DNA of 14,012 nucleotides from DASPTT01 sp035623275 (GCA_035623275.1 DASPTT010000112.1:1-14012); one strand, 5' to 3'. Counted from the stretch's first letter, positions 6,269 to 13,471 are shown. Notes: generated by a model not told the origin, from the letters alone. Made by a program: numbers and translations.

Positions 6269-6757
6269 CTACCGGTTGGTGAGCGCGTTCCCCCGCGCGG
6301 GGGGACGGCCGTGGCCGAAGGGGGGCGGCAGGATGGTCACGCTCCCGCCCGCCCCCTCGATGGCGGCCCGGGCCGAGGCCGACACCGCGTGGACGGACAC
6401 GGTCAGCGCCCGGGTGCACTCGCCCCGCCCGAGCACCTTGACCAGGGCACCCTTGCGCACGAGGCCGGCAGCGCCCAGGGTCTCGGGTGTCACCTCGGCC
6501 CCCTCGAACCCGGCCAGGGTGTCGAGGTTGACAACGGCGTAGGCCACCCGGAACGGGTTCGTGAACCCCTTGAGCTTGGGGATGCGCTGGGCCAGCGGGA
6601 GCTGGCCGCCCTCGAAGCCGATGGGCACGGTGTCGCGCGCCCCCTGGCCCTTGGTGCCCCGGCCGGCCGTCTTGCCGCCCTTGCCGGCGATGCCGCGGCC
6701 GACCCGGCGCTTGGGCCGGGTCGCCCCTTGCGGGGCGCGCAGGTCGTGGAGCTTCAT
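6269..6757 (-). CDS. rplO: 50S ribosomal protein L15
   Basis: The product has 162 residues, slightly longer than the typical 145-150. L15 binds 23S rRNA during mid-to-late assembly of the large subunit. The N-terminus has the family pattern LHDLRAP..RRVGRGIAGKGGKTAGRGTKGQGAR, a long flexible rRNA-threading arm, followed by FEGGQLPLAQRIPKLKGF. The C-terminal globular part (ALVKVLGRGE, then SVHAVSASARAAIEGAGG) is also typical. About 14 extra residues (PPPFGHGRPPARGNALTNR region) follow the usual end. The ATG at 6757 overlaps the rpmD stop by four bases (ATGA). Confidence 0.97.
   Translation of the reverse strand: MKLHDLRAPQGATRPKRRVGRGIAGKGGKTAGRGTKGQGARDTVPIGFEGGQLPLAQRIPKLKGFTNPFRVAYAVVNLDTLAGFEGAEVTPETLGAAGLVRKGALVKVLGRGECTRALTVSVHAVSASARAAIEGAGGSVTILPPPFGHGRPPARGNALTNR
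6290..6303. repeat. Perfect 14-base palindrome at the end of rplO
   Basis: The sequence CCCCCGCGCGGGGG is its own reverse complement. It lies within the last codons of rplO, about 70 bases before the secY start. It could form a short hairpin in the mRNA between the two genes, but the loop would be tight and there is no T run. Base composition alone could produce it. Confidence 0.35.
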
Positions 6758-7077
6758 GACCGGTCCTTCCCTTCGGCACCCGCGCCGTCGCCGGTGCTGT
6801 GCTGCTCGGCGGCCCGGTGCGCCCGGCGGGCGGCGTCGGCCCGCGCCCGCTCCGCGCCGGCCTCCTCGGCCGTCGCCGGTGACAGCGCCACCAGGTGCGG
6901 GACGCGCGCCAGCATGCCGCGTAGCTCGGGCCCGTCGGCCAGCACCCGGGAGCGACCGATGCCGCGCAGGCCCAGCGCCCGGAGCGTGCCCCGGTGCTTG
7001 GGCTTGGTCGAGATGGCAGAGCGGACCTGGGTCACGCGCACGTACCCGCCCTCGCCGGCGGTGCGGGCCGGGCTCAT
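6754..7077 (-). CDS. rpmD: 50S ribosomal protein L30 with C-terminal extension
   Basis: The product has 107 residues, whereas bacterial L30 usually has about 60. The core at about 11-66 (YVRVTQVRSAISTKPKHRGT, LRALGLRGIGRSRVL, LRGMLARVPHLVAL) is a complete L30, including the conserved GLRGIGRS..D..E/P..RGML pattern. The final 41 residues (67-107) are an Ala/Glu/Arg-rich tail ending in Gly/Asp. The ATG at 7077 overlaps the rpsE stop by four bases. L30 is a large-subunit protein that contacts 5S/23S rRNA. The tail does not look like a misread frame, since the stop is joined by ATGA to the confident rplO start. Confidence 0.95.
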   Translation of the reverse strand: MSPARTAGEGGYVRVTQVRSAISTKPKHRGTLRALGLRGIGRSRVLADGPELRGMLARVPHLVALSPATAEEAGAERARADAARRAHRAAEQHSTGDGAGAEGKDRS

Positions 7078-7631
7078 GCGTCGGGCTCCGTGAACAGGTC
7101 CGCGGCGCGCTGGCGCTCGCGGTAGGCCCGCAACACACCCTTGGGCGTGACCTCGTCGGGCGCCTTGCCCCGCAGCCGGGCCACGTCCTCGGGGCGGCGC
7201 AGCTCCTTCAAGCCCGCGATGGTGGCGTGGGCCACGTTGATGCCGTTGGACGACCCCAGGGACTTGCACAGGATGTCGTGCACGCCGGCGAGCTCCAGGA
7301 TGGCCCGGGCCGCGCCGCCGGCGATGACCCCGGTCCCGGGCGCGGCCGGCTTGAGCATCACCCGGCCCGCACCGGCCTCGCCGATGATCGGGTGGGTGAT
7401 GGTGGAGCCCGCCAGGGGCACCGTGAACATGTTCTTGCGGGCCTCCTCGATGCCCTTCTGCACGGCCAGGCCGGCCTCCTTGGCCTTGCCGTAGCCGAGG
7501 CCCACCCGGCCCTGGCCGTCGCCCACGACCATGAGCGCGGTGAAGGAGAACCGGCGGCCGCCCTTGACGACCTTGGCGACCCGGTTCACCCGGATCGTCC
7601 GCTCCTCGAACTGCCCCTCGATCATGGTCAC
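7074..7631 (-). CDS. rpsE: 30S ribosomal protein S5
   Basis: The product has 185 residues from the GTG at 7631, or 183 from the ATG at 7625. S5 lies near the mRNA entry channel and contributes to decoding accuracy. The N-terminal double-stranded-RNA-binding-like domain has VNRVAKVVKGGRRFSFTALM and VGDGQGRVGLGYGKAKE. The C-terminal domain shows IIGEAGAGRVMLKPAAPGTG, VIAGGAARAILELAG and LGSSNGINVAHATI, all strong S5 markers. I prefer the GTG start because GGAG (7642-7639) is 7 bases upstream of it, versus 13 for the ATG. The GTG lies 1 base after the rplR stop. Confidence 0.97.
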   Translation of the reverse strand: MTMIEGQFEERTIRVNRVAKVVKGGRRFSFTALMVVGDGQGRVGLGYGKAKEAGLAVQKGIEEARKNMFTVPLAGSTITHPIIGEAGAGRVMLKPAAPGTGVIAGGAARAILELAGVHDILCKSLGSSNGINVAHATIAGLKELRRPEDVARLRGKAPDEVTPKGVLRAYRERQRAADLFTEPDA

Positions 7632-7632
7632 G

Positions 7633-7998
7633 TCAGAACTCCAGTCCTGCCGCCCTGGCGGCGTCGGCGAGGGCGGCCACGCGCCCGTGGTAGCGGAACC
7701 CGCCCCGGTCGAAGACCACGCTGGTGACCCCTGCCGCCTTGGCCCGCTCGGCCACCAGGCGGCCAACCGCCTCGGCCGCGGCCACGTTGCCGCCGCTGCT
7801 CGCGCGCAGGGCCGCCTCGACCGTGGCGGCCGAGGCCAGGGTGCGCCCGGTGGTGTCGTCGATGACCTGGGCCGAGATGTGGCGCGCCGAGCGGAACACC
7901 GCCAGGCGGGGGCGCTCGGCGCTGCCCGAGATCTGCTTGCGGACGCGCTGGTGGCGACGGATCCGCAGCGCGGTGGTGCGACTGGTGGAACCGCTCAT
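7633..7998 (-). CDS. rplR: 50S ribosomal protein L18
   Basis: The product has 121 residues, the normal length. L18 binds 5S rRNA and helps mount it, with L5, on the central protuberance. The sequence has RRHQRVRKQISGSAERPRLA followed by VFRSARHISAQVIDDTTGRTLASA, and the C-terminus contains VVFDRGGFRYHGRVAALADAARAAGLEF, the signature end of the family. The ATG at 7998 is 2 bases after the rplF stop. An open frame continues upstream inside rplF but is a shadow. Confidence 0.98.
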   Translation of the reverse strand: MSGSTSRTTALRIRRHQRVRKQISGSAERPRLAVFRSARHISAQVIDDTTGRTLASAATVEAALRASSGGNVAAAEAVGRLVAERAKAAGVTSVVFDRGGFRYHGRVAALADAARAAGLEF

Positions 7999-8000
7999 GG

Positions 8001-8540
8001 CTACTTCGCCGCCTTGCCGGCCTTGCGCACGACGCGCTCGCCGGCGTAGCGCACGCCCTTGCCCTTGTAGGGCTCGGGCTTGCGGATCTTGCGGATGTCG
8101 GCCGCCACCTGGCCCACCTTCTCCTTGTCGATCCCCTTGACGAGGATCCGGGTGGGGGTGGGCACCTCGAAGGTGATCCCCTCGGGCGCGTCGACGCTCA
8201 CCGGGTGGGAGAAGCCGAGGGCCAGCTCCAGCGAGCCCGGCCCCTTGGCCTGGGCGCGATAGCCCACGCCCACGATCTCCAGCTCCTTGGTGAAGCCGCT
8301 GGTCACCCCGGTGACCATGTTGGCCACCAGCGAGCGCGTGAGGCCGTGCAGGGCGCGGCTGTGGCGCTCGTCGTCGGGACGCTCGACCACCACGGTGCCG
8401 TCGTCCTGGCGGACGGTGATGGCCCCGGGGATCGGGCGCGACAGGGTGCCCTGGGGACCGGCGACGGTCACCTCGCGCTCGCCCAGGGTGATGGTCACCC
8501 CGCTCGGCACGGTGATGGGACTGCGGCCTATGCGCGACAC
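8001..8540 (-). CDS. rplF: 50S ribosomal protein L6
   Basis: The product has 179 residues, the standard length. L6 is near the factor-binding region of the large subunit, next to the sarcin-ricin loop. It begins MSRIGRSPITVPSGVTI and shows the duplicated domain layout of the family, with GPQGTLSR at 34-41 and LELALGFSHPVSVDAPEGI in the second domain. It ends with the signature IRKIRKPEPYKGKGVRYAGE followed by a short basic tail. The start is a GTG at 8540 with GGAGGT 6 bases upstream (8552-8547), in the short gap after rpsH. Confidence 0.98.
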   Translation of the reverse strand: MSRIGRSPITVPSGVTITLGEREVTVAGPQGTLSRPIPGAITVRQDDGTVVVERPDDERHSRALHGLTRSLVANMVTGVTSGFTKELEIVGVGYRAQAKGPGSLELALGFSHPVSVDAPEGITFEVPTPTRILVKGIDKEKVGQVAADIRKIRKPEPYKGKGVRYAGERVVRKAGKAAK

Positions 8541-8546
8541 GGCTCG

Positions 8547-8552
8547 ACCTCC
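8547..8552 (-). promoter_or_regulatory. Ribosome-binding site for the rplF GTG start
   Basis: The minus strand reads GGAGGT, six bases (CGAGCC), then GTG. The site occupies the short gap between the rpsH stop and rplF, and it supports the GTG as the start. Confidence 0.75.
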
Positions 8553-8954
8553 TCACCACACATAGCAGAGCACCTCCCCGCCGACGCGGCGGCGCCGCGC
8601 CTCGGTGTCGGTCATGAGCCCCTGGCTCGTCGACACGACGGCGACGCCCATGCCGCCGAGCACCCGGGGCATGTGGTCGGCCTGCGCGTAGATCCGCAGC
8701 CCCGGCTTCGACACCCGCTTGAGCCCGGCGATGGTCCGCTTGCGGTCCGAGTACTTGAGCGTGATCTCGAGCACCCTGCCCGGGCCCTTGGACGCGGGCG
8801 CGACCTCGTAGCCGGCGATGTACCCCTCCTTCTGGAGGACGGTCGCCAGGGACTCCTTGAGCTTGGAGCTCGGCATGCGCACGGTGTCGTGCATGGCGAT
8901 GTTGGCGTTGCGGATGCGGGTCAGCATGTCCGCGATGGGATCGGTCATCGTCAT
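8553..8954 (-). CDS. rpsH: 30S ribosomal protein S8
   Basis: The product has 133 residues. S8 binds helix 21 of 16S rRNA and is a central assembly protein; in E. coli it also represses the spc operon by binding its mRNA. The N-terminus is DPIADMLTRIRNANIAMHDTV, and the C-terminal half holds the rRNA-binding signature VVSTSQGLMTDTEARRRRVGGEVLCYVW. The ATG at 8954 has a good GGGAGG site in the 16-base gap after rpsZ; a second ATG two codons on (8948) is possible but less well placed. Confidence 0.98.
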   Translation of the reverse strand: MTMTDPIADMLTRIRNANIAMHDTVRMPSSKLKESLATVLQKEGYIAGYEVAPASKGPGRVLEITLKYSDRKRTIAGLKRVSKPGLRIYAQADHMPRVLGGMGVAVVSTSQGLMTDTEARRRRVGGEVLCYVW

Positions 8955-8970
8955 CGGCGCGTCCCTCCCC

Positions 8971-9156
8971 TCACCAGCTCGCCTTGGTCACACCGGGGAT
9001 CTCCCCTGCGTGCACCATCACGCGGAGGCAGATGCGGCACAGTCCGAACTTGCGCAGCACGGCGCGGGGCCGGCCGCAGCGCCGGCACCGCGTGTACGAC
9101 CGGACCTTGAATTTCGGGGTCCGCTGCTGCTTCTCGATCAGAGCCTTCTTCGCCAT
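8971..9156 (-). CDS. rpsZ: 30S ribosomal protein S14, zinc-binding short form
   Basis: The product has 61 residues, the short type Z S14 rather than the roughly 100-residue form. It is a head protein of the small subunit and joins late in assembly. The zinc ligands are C24, C27, C40 and C43 (RCRRCGRPRAVLRKFGLCRI plus CLR). The terminus HAGEIPGVTKASW is the exact family ending. The ATG at 9156 is 4 bases after the rplE stop. A zinc-free long S14, which many actinobacteria also encode elsewhere, is not in this window. Confidence 0.98.
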   Translation of the reverse strand: MAKKALIEKQQRTPKFKVRSYTRCRRCGRPRAVLRKFGLCRICLRVMVHAGEIPGVTKASW

Positions 9157-9160
9157 GGTG

Positions 9161-9733
9161 CTATGCGGTCTCCTGCCTGAACGGGAACCCGAACGCAGCG
9201 AGGAAGGCGCGGCCCTCCTCGTCCGTGCGGGCGGTCGTGCAGATCGTGATGTCCATGCCCCGGGTCGTGTCGACCCGGTCGTAGTCGATCTCGGGGAAGA
9301 TCAGCTGCTCGGTCACGCCGAAGGTGTAGTTGCCGTGCCCGTCGAACGACGTCGAGGACAGGCCGCGGAAGTCGCGGATCCGGGGGATGGCCAGCGAGAT
9401 CAGCCGGTCGAGGAATTCCCAGGCCCGGTCGCCGCGCATGGTGACCTTGGCCCCGATGGGCATGCCCTCGCGCAGCTTGAAGCCGGCGATCGACTTGCGC
9501 GCCCGGGTGACCACCGGCTTCTGGCCCGTGATGACCTCCAGGTCGCGCACGGCCCCCTCGACCAGCGACTGCTGCTGGGTGGCCTTGCCCACCCCCATGT
9601 TCACCACGATCTTCTCGAGGCGGGGGGCCTCCATGACGTTGGCCAGCCCGAGGGTCCCCTTGAGCTCGGCGCGCACGGTGCCGTCGTAGCGCTCCTTGAG
9701 CCGGGGCCGGGCGCGGGTGAGGGCGTCGGCCAT
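9161..9733 (-). CDS. rplE: 50S ribosomal protein L5
   Basis: The product has 190 residues. L5 binds 5S rRNA and, from the central protuberance, contacts the P-site tRNA and bridges to S13. Family markers are KIVVNMGVGKATQQQ, GQKPVVTRARKSIAGFKLREG (positions about 75-95), IPRIRDFRGLSSTSFDGHGNY and GMDITICTTARTDEEGRAFL near the end. The ATG at 9733 overlaps the rplX stop by one base (TGATG), indicating coupling. Nothing unusual is visible. Confidence 0.98.
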   Translation of the reverse strand: MADALTRARPRLKERYDGTVRAELKGTLGLANVMEAPRLEKIVVNMGVGKATQQQSLVEGAVRDLEVITGQKPVVTRARKSIAGFKLREGMPIGAKVTMRGDRAWEFLDRLISLAIPRIRDFRGLSSTSFDGHGNYTFGVTEQLIFPEIDYDRVDTTRGMDITICTTARTDEEGRAFLAAFGFPFRQETA

Positions 9734-10041
9734 CAGAGGTCGCTCCCACAGCGACGGCAGACCCGCTGCTTGCGGCCCGCCTCGTCGATCTTGACCCCGA
9801 CACGCGTCGGCCGGTCACACGAGCGGCACACGATCGCCACCGCCGAGACGGGCAGGGGCATGTCCTTGTCGATGATCCCGCCCTGCATGGTCTGGCCGCG
9901 GGGCTTCGTGTGGCGCTTGGCCATGTTGGCCCCGTCGACGATGACGGTGCCAGCCTTGGGGTCGGCCCGCATGACCACACCTTGCTTGCCGCGGTGCTTG
10001 CCACTCAGGACCTGGACCTTGTCGTCCTTGCGGATACGCAT
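9733..10041 (-). CDS. rplX: 50S ribosomal protein L24
   Basis: The product has 102 residues, normal for the family. L24 is an assembly initiator near the tunnel exit. The N-terminal KOW motif is MRIRKDDKVQVLSGKHRGKQ followed by GVV. The second half has GGIIDKDMPLPVSAVAIVC and then C72-x2-C75 and C95-x2-C98, a zinc-ribbon-like arrangement seen in many bacterial L24 proteins. The ATG at 10041 overlaps the rplN stop by one base and has GGAGG 7 bases upstream, so the longer open frame upstream is ignored. Confidence 0.98.
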   Translation of the reverse strand: MRIRKDDKVQVLSGKHRGKQGVVMRADPKAGTVIVDGANMAKRHTKPRGQTMQGGIIDKDMPLPVSAVAIVCRSCDRPTRVGVKIDEAGRKQRVCRRCGSDL

Positions 10042-10409
10042 CACAACACCTCCGGCGCCAGCGAGACGATGCGCATGAATTTCTTGTCGCGCAGCTCGCG
10101 GCCGACCGGACCGAAGATGCGGGTCCCGCGGGGCTGCTGCTGCTCGTTGATGAGGACGGCCGCGTTCTCGTCGAAGCGGATGTAGCTGCCGTCGGGACGC
10201 CGGCGTTCCTTGGCCGTGCGGACGACGACGCACTTGACGACCTCGCCCTTCTTCACGGCGGCACCGGGGATGGCGTCCTTGACCGTGGCCACGAAGATGT
10301 CGCCGATCCCGGCATAGCGCCGACGCGAGCCGCCGAGGACCTTGATGCACAGGACCTCGCGGGCCCCCGAGTTGTCGGCCACCTTGAGGCGCGACTCCTG
10401 CTGGATCAT
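10041..10409 (-). CDS. rplN: 50S ribosomal protein L14
   Basis: The product has 122 residues, exactly the usual length. L14 forms an intersubunit bridge and is the binding platform for the silencing factor RsfS. The sequence begins MIQQESRLKVADNSGAREVL, the family signature, and contains GDIFVATVKDAIPGAAVKKG and RFDENAAVLINEQQQPRGTR. It ends ELRDKKFMRIVSLAPEVL, as expected. Its ATG overlaps the rpsQ stop by four bases (ATGA), so there is no room for a separate spc promoter directly upstream, unlike in E. coli. Confidence 0.99.
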   Translation of the reverse strand: MIQQESRLKVADNSGAREVLCIKVLGGSRRRYAGIGDIFVATVKDAIPGAAVKKGEVVKCVVVRTAKERRRPDGSYIRFDENAAVLINEQQQPRGTRIFGPVGRELRDKKFMRIVSLAPEVL

Positions 10410-10681
10410 CGGGCGCGCTCCAGGACCTCGGTGACCCGCCAGCGCTTGAGCTTGCTCAGCGGACGCGTCTCCATGACGCGGACGCGGTCGCCCACCTTGG
10501 CGTCGAAGGACTCGTCGTGGGCGTAGAGCCGCTTGGTCCGCTCGACGGTCTTGCCGTAGCGGGCGTGGCGCACGGGCTCGGACACGGCGACGACCACCGT
10601 CTGCTGCATCTTGTCCGAGACGACGAGGCCTTCGCGCACCTTGCGCCGGCCCCGGCCCTCGGGGAGCTGCTCGGGTGCCAT
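10406..10681 (-). CDS. rpsQ: 30S ribosomal protein S17
   Basis: The product has 91 residues. S17 is an OB-fold primary binder of the 5' domain of 16S rRNA. It shows GLVVSDKMQQTVVVAVSEPV, the typical K-TKRLYAHDE segment, and VGDRVRVMETRPLSKLKRWR near the end. The first 15 residues (MAPEQLPEGRGRRKV) are a short basic extension found in other actinobacteria. The start ATG at 10681 overlaps the rpmC stop by one base (TGATG). The frame is open upstream, but that part covers rpmC and is a shadow. Confidence 0.98.
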   Translation of the reverse strand: MAPEQLPEGRGRRKVREGLVVSDKMQQTVVVAVSEPVRHARYGKTVERTKRLYAHDESFDAKVGDRVRVMETRPLSKLKRWRVTEVLERAR

Positions 10682-11097
10682 CACTCGTCCTCTCCGGCCT
10701 CGTCGGCCTCCTCGACATCGGCCTCGACCTCGTCGGCCTCCTCGACATCGGCCTCGACCCCGGCGTCGGCCCGGGCCTCTTCCTCGGTCTCGAATTCGTC
10801 CTCCGCCTTGGCCCGGGAACGGCGCGTGCGGCGCGCCGGGGCGGGCGCGGGCGCCTCGGCCCCCACCGTGCCGGGACCGTCGGCGGGCACAGCGCCCTCG
10901 GCCAGGGCGATCTCTCGGTCGCGCAGCAGCGTGAGCACGCGCGCCACGTCGCGCCGGACCTGGTTGACGCGCGCCACGTTGTCCAGCTGGCCGGTCGCCA
11001 GCTGGAAGCGGAGGTTCAACAGCTCCTTGCGGTACTCGCCGAGACGGTCGGCGAGCTCGTCGTCGTCGAGCTCTCGCAGCTCGGCAGCGCTGGGCAT
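10681..11097 (-). CDS. rpmC: 50S ribosomal protein L29 with long acidic C-terminal tail
   Basis: The product has 138 residues, about twice the usual 60-75. L29 sits at the peptide exit, next to L23, where trigger factor and SRP dock. The core (1-67) is a normal L29: a two-helix hairpin with AAELRELDDDELADRLGEY and LLNLRFQLATGQLDN, then RVNQVRRDVARVLTLLRDRE. Residues 68-95 are Pro/Ala-rich, then basic (RRTRRSRAK). Residues about 98-138 are strongly acidic, with a 10-residue unit (VEADVEEADE) present twice, encoded by a 30-base tandem repeat. The ATG at 11097 gives the conserved start. The stop is joined by TGATG to rpsQ, so the tail is genuinely in frame. Confidence 0.96.
   Translation of the reverse strand: MPSAAELRELDDDELADRLGEYRKELLNLRFQLATGQLDNVARVNQVRRDVARVLTLLRDREIALAEGAVPADGPGTVGAEAPAPAPARRTRRSRAKAEDEFETEEEARADAGVEADVEEADEVEADVEEADEAGEDE
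10701..10760 (-). repeat. 30-base tandem repeat, two copies, inside rpmC
   Basis: Bases 10701-10730 and 10731-10760 are identical except for the last base (T versus C). Each copy encodes ten residues of the acidic L29 tail (VEADVEEADE). Near-identity at the DNA level, including synonymous positions, points to a recent duplication rather than old selection on the protein. Confidence 0.9.
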
Positions 11098-11102
11098 GGC
11101 TC

Positions 11103-11540
11103 CTAGACCTCCACCTCGGGTGCGCCGTGGGTCCCGGGGCGCACCACGAACCGGGCCTTGAACGGGAGCTTCTGGATGGCACGGTCCATGGCCGCCTGCG
11201 CCAGGTCCTTGTCGACACCGGCCAGCTCGAAGAGGATCCGGCCCGGGCGCACGACCGCCACCCAGTGCTCGGGGTTCCCCTTGCCCGAGCCCATGCGGGT
11301 CTCGGCGGGCTTCTGCGTGACCGGCTTGTCCGGGAAGACGCGGATCCAGACCTTGCCGCCACGCTTGACGTGGCGGGTCATGGCGATCCGGGCGGCCTCG
11401 ATCTGGCGCTGGGTGAGCCAGCCCGGCTCCAGGGCCTGGATCCCGAAGTCGCCGAAGTTCACCGTGGTGCCGCCCTTGGCGGCGCCGTTGAGCCGGCCCC
11501 GCTGCTGCTTGCGGTGCTTGACCTTGCGCGGCATGAGCAT
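11103..11540 (-). CDS. rplP: 50S ribosomal protein L16
   Basis: The product has 145 residues, a few more than usual. L16 sits near the A-site tRNA elbow and the peptidyl-transferase centre. It opens MLMPRKVKHRKQQRGRLNGA, the family signature, followed by FGDFGIQALEPGWLTQRQIE and KPAETRMGSGKGNPEHWVAV; the arginine of RMGSGKG is the position hydroxylated in E. coli L16. It ends with a short extra HGAPEVEV. The ATG at 11540 lies 2 bases after the rpsC stop; a second ATG two codons later is less likely because MLMP is conserved. Confidence 0.98.
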   Translation of the reverse strand: MLMPRKVKHRKQQRGRLNGAAKGGTTVNFGDFGIQALEPGWLTQRQIEAARIAMTRHVKRGGKVWIRVFPDKPVTQKPAETRMGSGKGNPEHWVAVVRPGRILFELAGVDKDLAQAAMDRAIQKLPFKARFVVRPGTHGAPEVEV

Positions 11541-11542
11541 GG

Positions 11543-12517
<975 letters not shown>

Positions 12518-12519
12518 CG

Positions 12520-13167
12520 TCAGTCCTCTTCCTCTGCGTCGTGCTCGGCGTCCGTGTCGGCGTCGCCCTCCGCCGCCGGCTCCTCGCCCTCCGCCGCCGG
12601 CTCCTCGCCCTCGGCCTCCGCCTCCACGCCGGTCTCGGTCTCCTCCGTGACCAGCTCCTCCGCGCCCTGTTCCTCCGTCACCTGCGCCTCGGCCTCTTCC
12701 GCCCTGCGGGCCGCCCGGCCCTCGCCGCGGCGCGAGGCGGCGACCCGGCGAGACCGAGTGGCGGCCGCGGCGGCGATCGTCGAACGCTTGCGAGCGAGGC
12801 GCTCCTCGTCCAGACGGCTCACGATCACGGTGATGTGGCAGGTGCGCTTGCGGATGCGCGTGGCCCGGCCCCGGGCGCGGGGACGCCAGCGCTTGGCTGT
12901 CGCTCCCTCGTCGGCGTAGCACGCGGAGACGTAGAGCTCCTCGGGGTCGAGCCCGTCGTTGTGACGAGCGTTGGCCGCGGCCGAGGCCAGCACCTTGCCC
13001 ACGACCCGGGCCGCCTCTCGCGGCGTCGACGCCAGGATCTCCTGGGCCCGGTCGACGTCCTGCCCGCGTACGAGGTCGAGGACCTGGCGCGCCTTGGTGG
13101 CCGACATCCGGTAGTGGCGCAGGACCGCGCGCGTCCCCGGCACCTCGTTGGTCTTCAGTCCGGGCAC
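12520..13167 (-). CDS. rplV: 50S ribosomal protein L22 with long acidic tail
   Basis: The product has 215 residues; the usual length is about 110-130. L22 contributes to the wall of the peptide exit tunnel. The core (1-118) is complete: RHYRMSATKARQVLDLVRG, the AAANARHN segment, and the tunnel hairpin KRWRPRARGRATRIRKRTCH, which is the region where macrolide-related changes occur in other bacteria. The tail has a basic part (about 123-155, Ala/Arg) and an acidic part (156-215, Glu/Ala), ending DADTDAEHDAEEED. Part of it comes from a 21-base tandem repeat. The GTG at 13167 gives the start; GGGAGG lies 7 bases upstream, inside the end of rpsS, and the gap from the rpsS stop is one base. Confidence 0.97.
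   Translation of the reverse strand: MPGLKTNEVPGTRAVLRHYRMSATKARQVLDLVRGQDVDRAQEILASTPREAARVVGKVLASAAANARHNDGLDPEELYVSACYADEGATAKRWRPRARGRATRIRKRTCHITVIVSRLDEERLARKRSTIAAAAATRSRRVAASRRGEGRAARRAEEAEAQVTEEQGAEELVTEETETGVEAEAEGEEPAAEGEEPAAEGDADTDAEHDAEEED
12563..12604 (-). repeat. 21-base tandem repeat, two perfect copies, in rplV
   Basis: Bases 12563-12583 and 12584-12604 are identical. Each encodes a seven-residue unit (permutation of GEEPAAE) of the acidic L22 tail. A partial third copy with substitutions follows to about 12619. Perfect identity suggests a recent slippage duplication. Confidence 0.9.
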
Positions 13168-13168
13168 G

Positions 13169-13447
13169 TCACCGCCTCCCTTGCCGTTCCTGGCCCGCGT
13201 GGTACCGGAACGTGCGCGTCAGGGCGAACTCGCCGAGCTTGTGCCCGACCATCGACTCGGTGATGTACACGGGGACGTGCTTGCGCCCGTCGTGCACGGC
13301 GATGGTGTGGCCGACCATGTCCGGGATGATCGTGGAGCGTCGCGACCAGGTCTTGATGACGCGCTTGTCGCCGGCGGCGTTCATGGCGTCCACCTTCTTC
13401 AGCAGGTGGTCGTCCACGAACGGCCCCTTCTTCAAGCTACGCGGCAT
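13169..13447 (-). CDS. rpsS: 30S ribosomal protein S19
   Basis: The product has 92 residues, the normal size. S19 forms a complex with S13 in the small-subunit head near the A-site tRNA. The N-terminus MPRSLKKGPFVDDHLLKKVD is the family signature, and the C-terminal half has KTWSRRSTIIPDMVGHTIAV, HDGRKHVPVYITESMVGHKL and GEFALTRTFRYHAG. The ATG at 13447 lies 24 bases after the rplB stop with GAGGGAG 9 bases upstream. Confidence 0.99.
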   Translation of the reverse strand: MPRSLKKGPFVDDHLLKKVDAMNAAGDKRVIKTWSRRSTIIPDMVGHTIAVHDGRKHVPVYITESMVGHKLGEFALTRTFRYHAGQERQGRR

Positions 13448-13471
13448 GCTCGGACGCTCCCTCGGCCTCGG

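Noticed and set aside
3501..6779. Minus-strand frame of 1092 codons that would extend map through adk, secY and rplO
   Set aside because: Only the last 246 codons match methionine aminopeptidase. The upstream part overlaps well-supported genes in other frames and has Pro/Arg/Gly-rich composition. The map start at 4241 is set by family length and the ATGA overlap with adk.
5219..7093. Plus-strand open frame of 624 codons opposite secY, rplO and rpmD
   Set aside because: It is antisense to secY and its neighbours and shows no family resemblance. Long open frames of this kind recur throughout the window, so length alone is no evidence.
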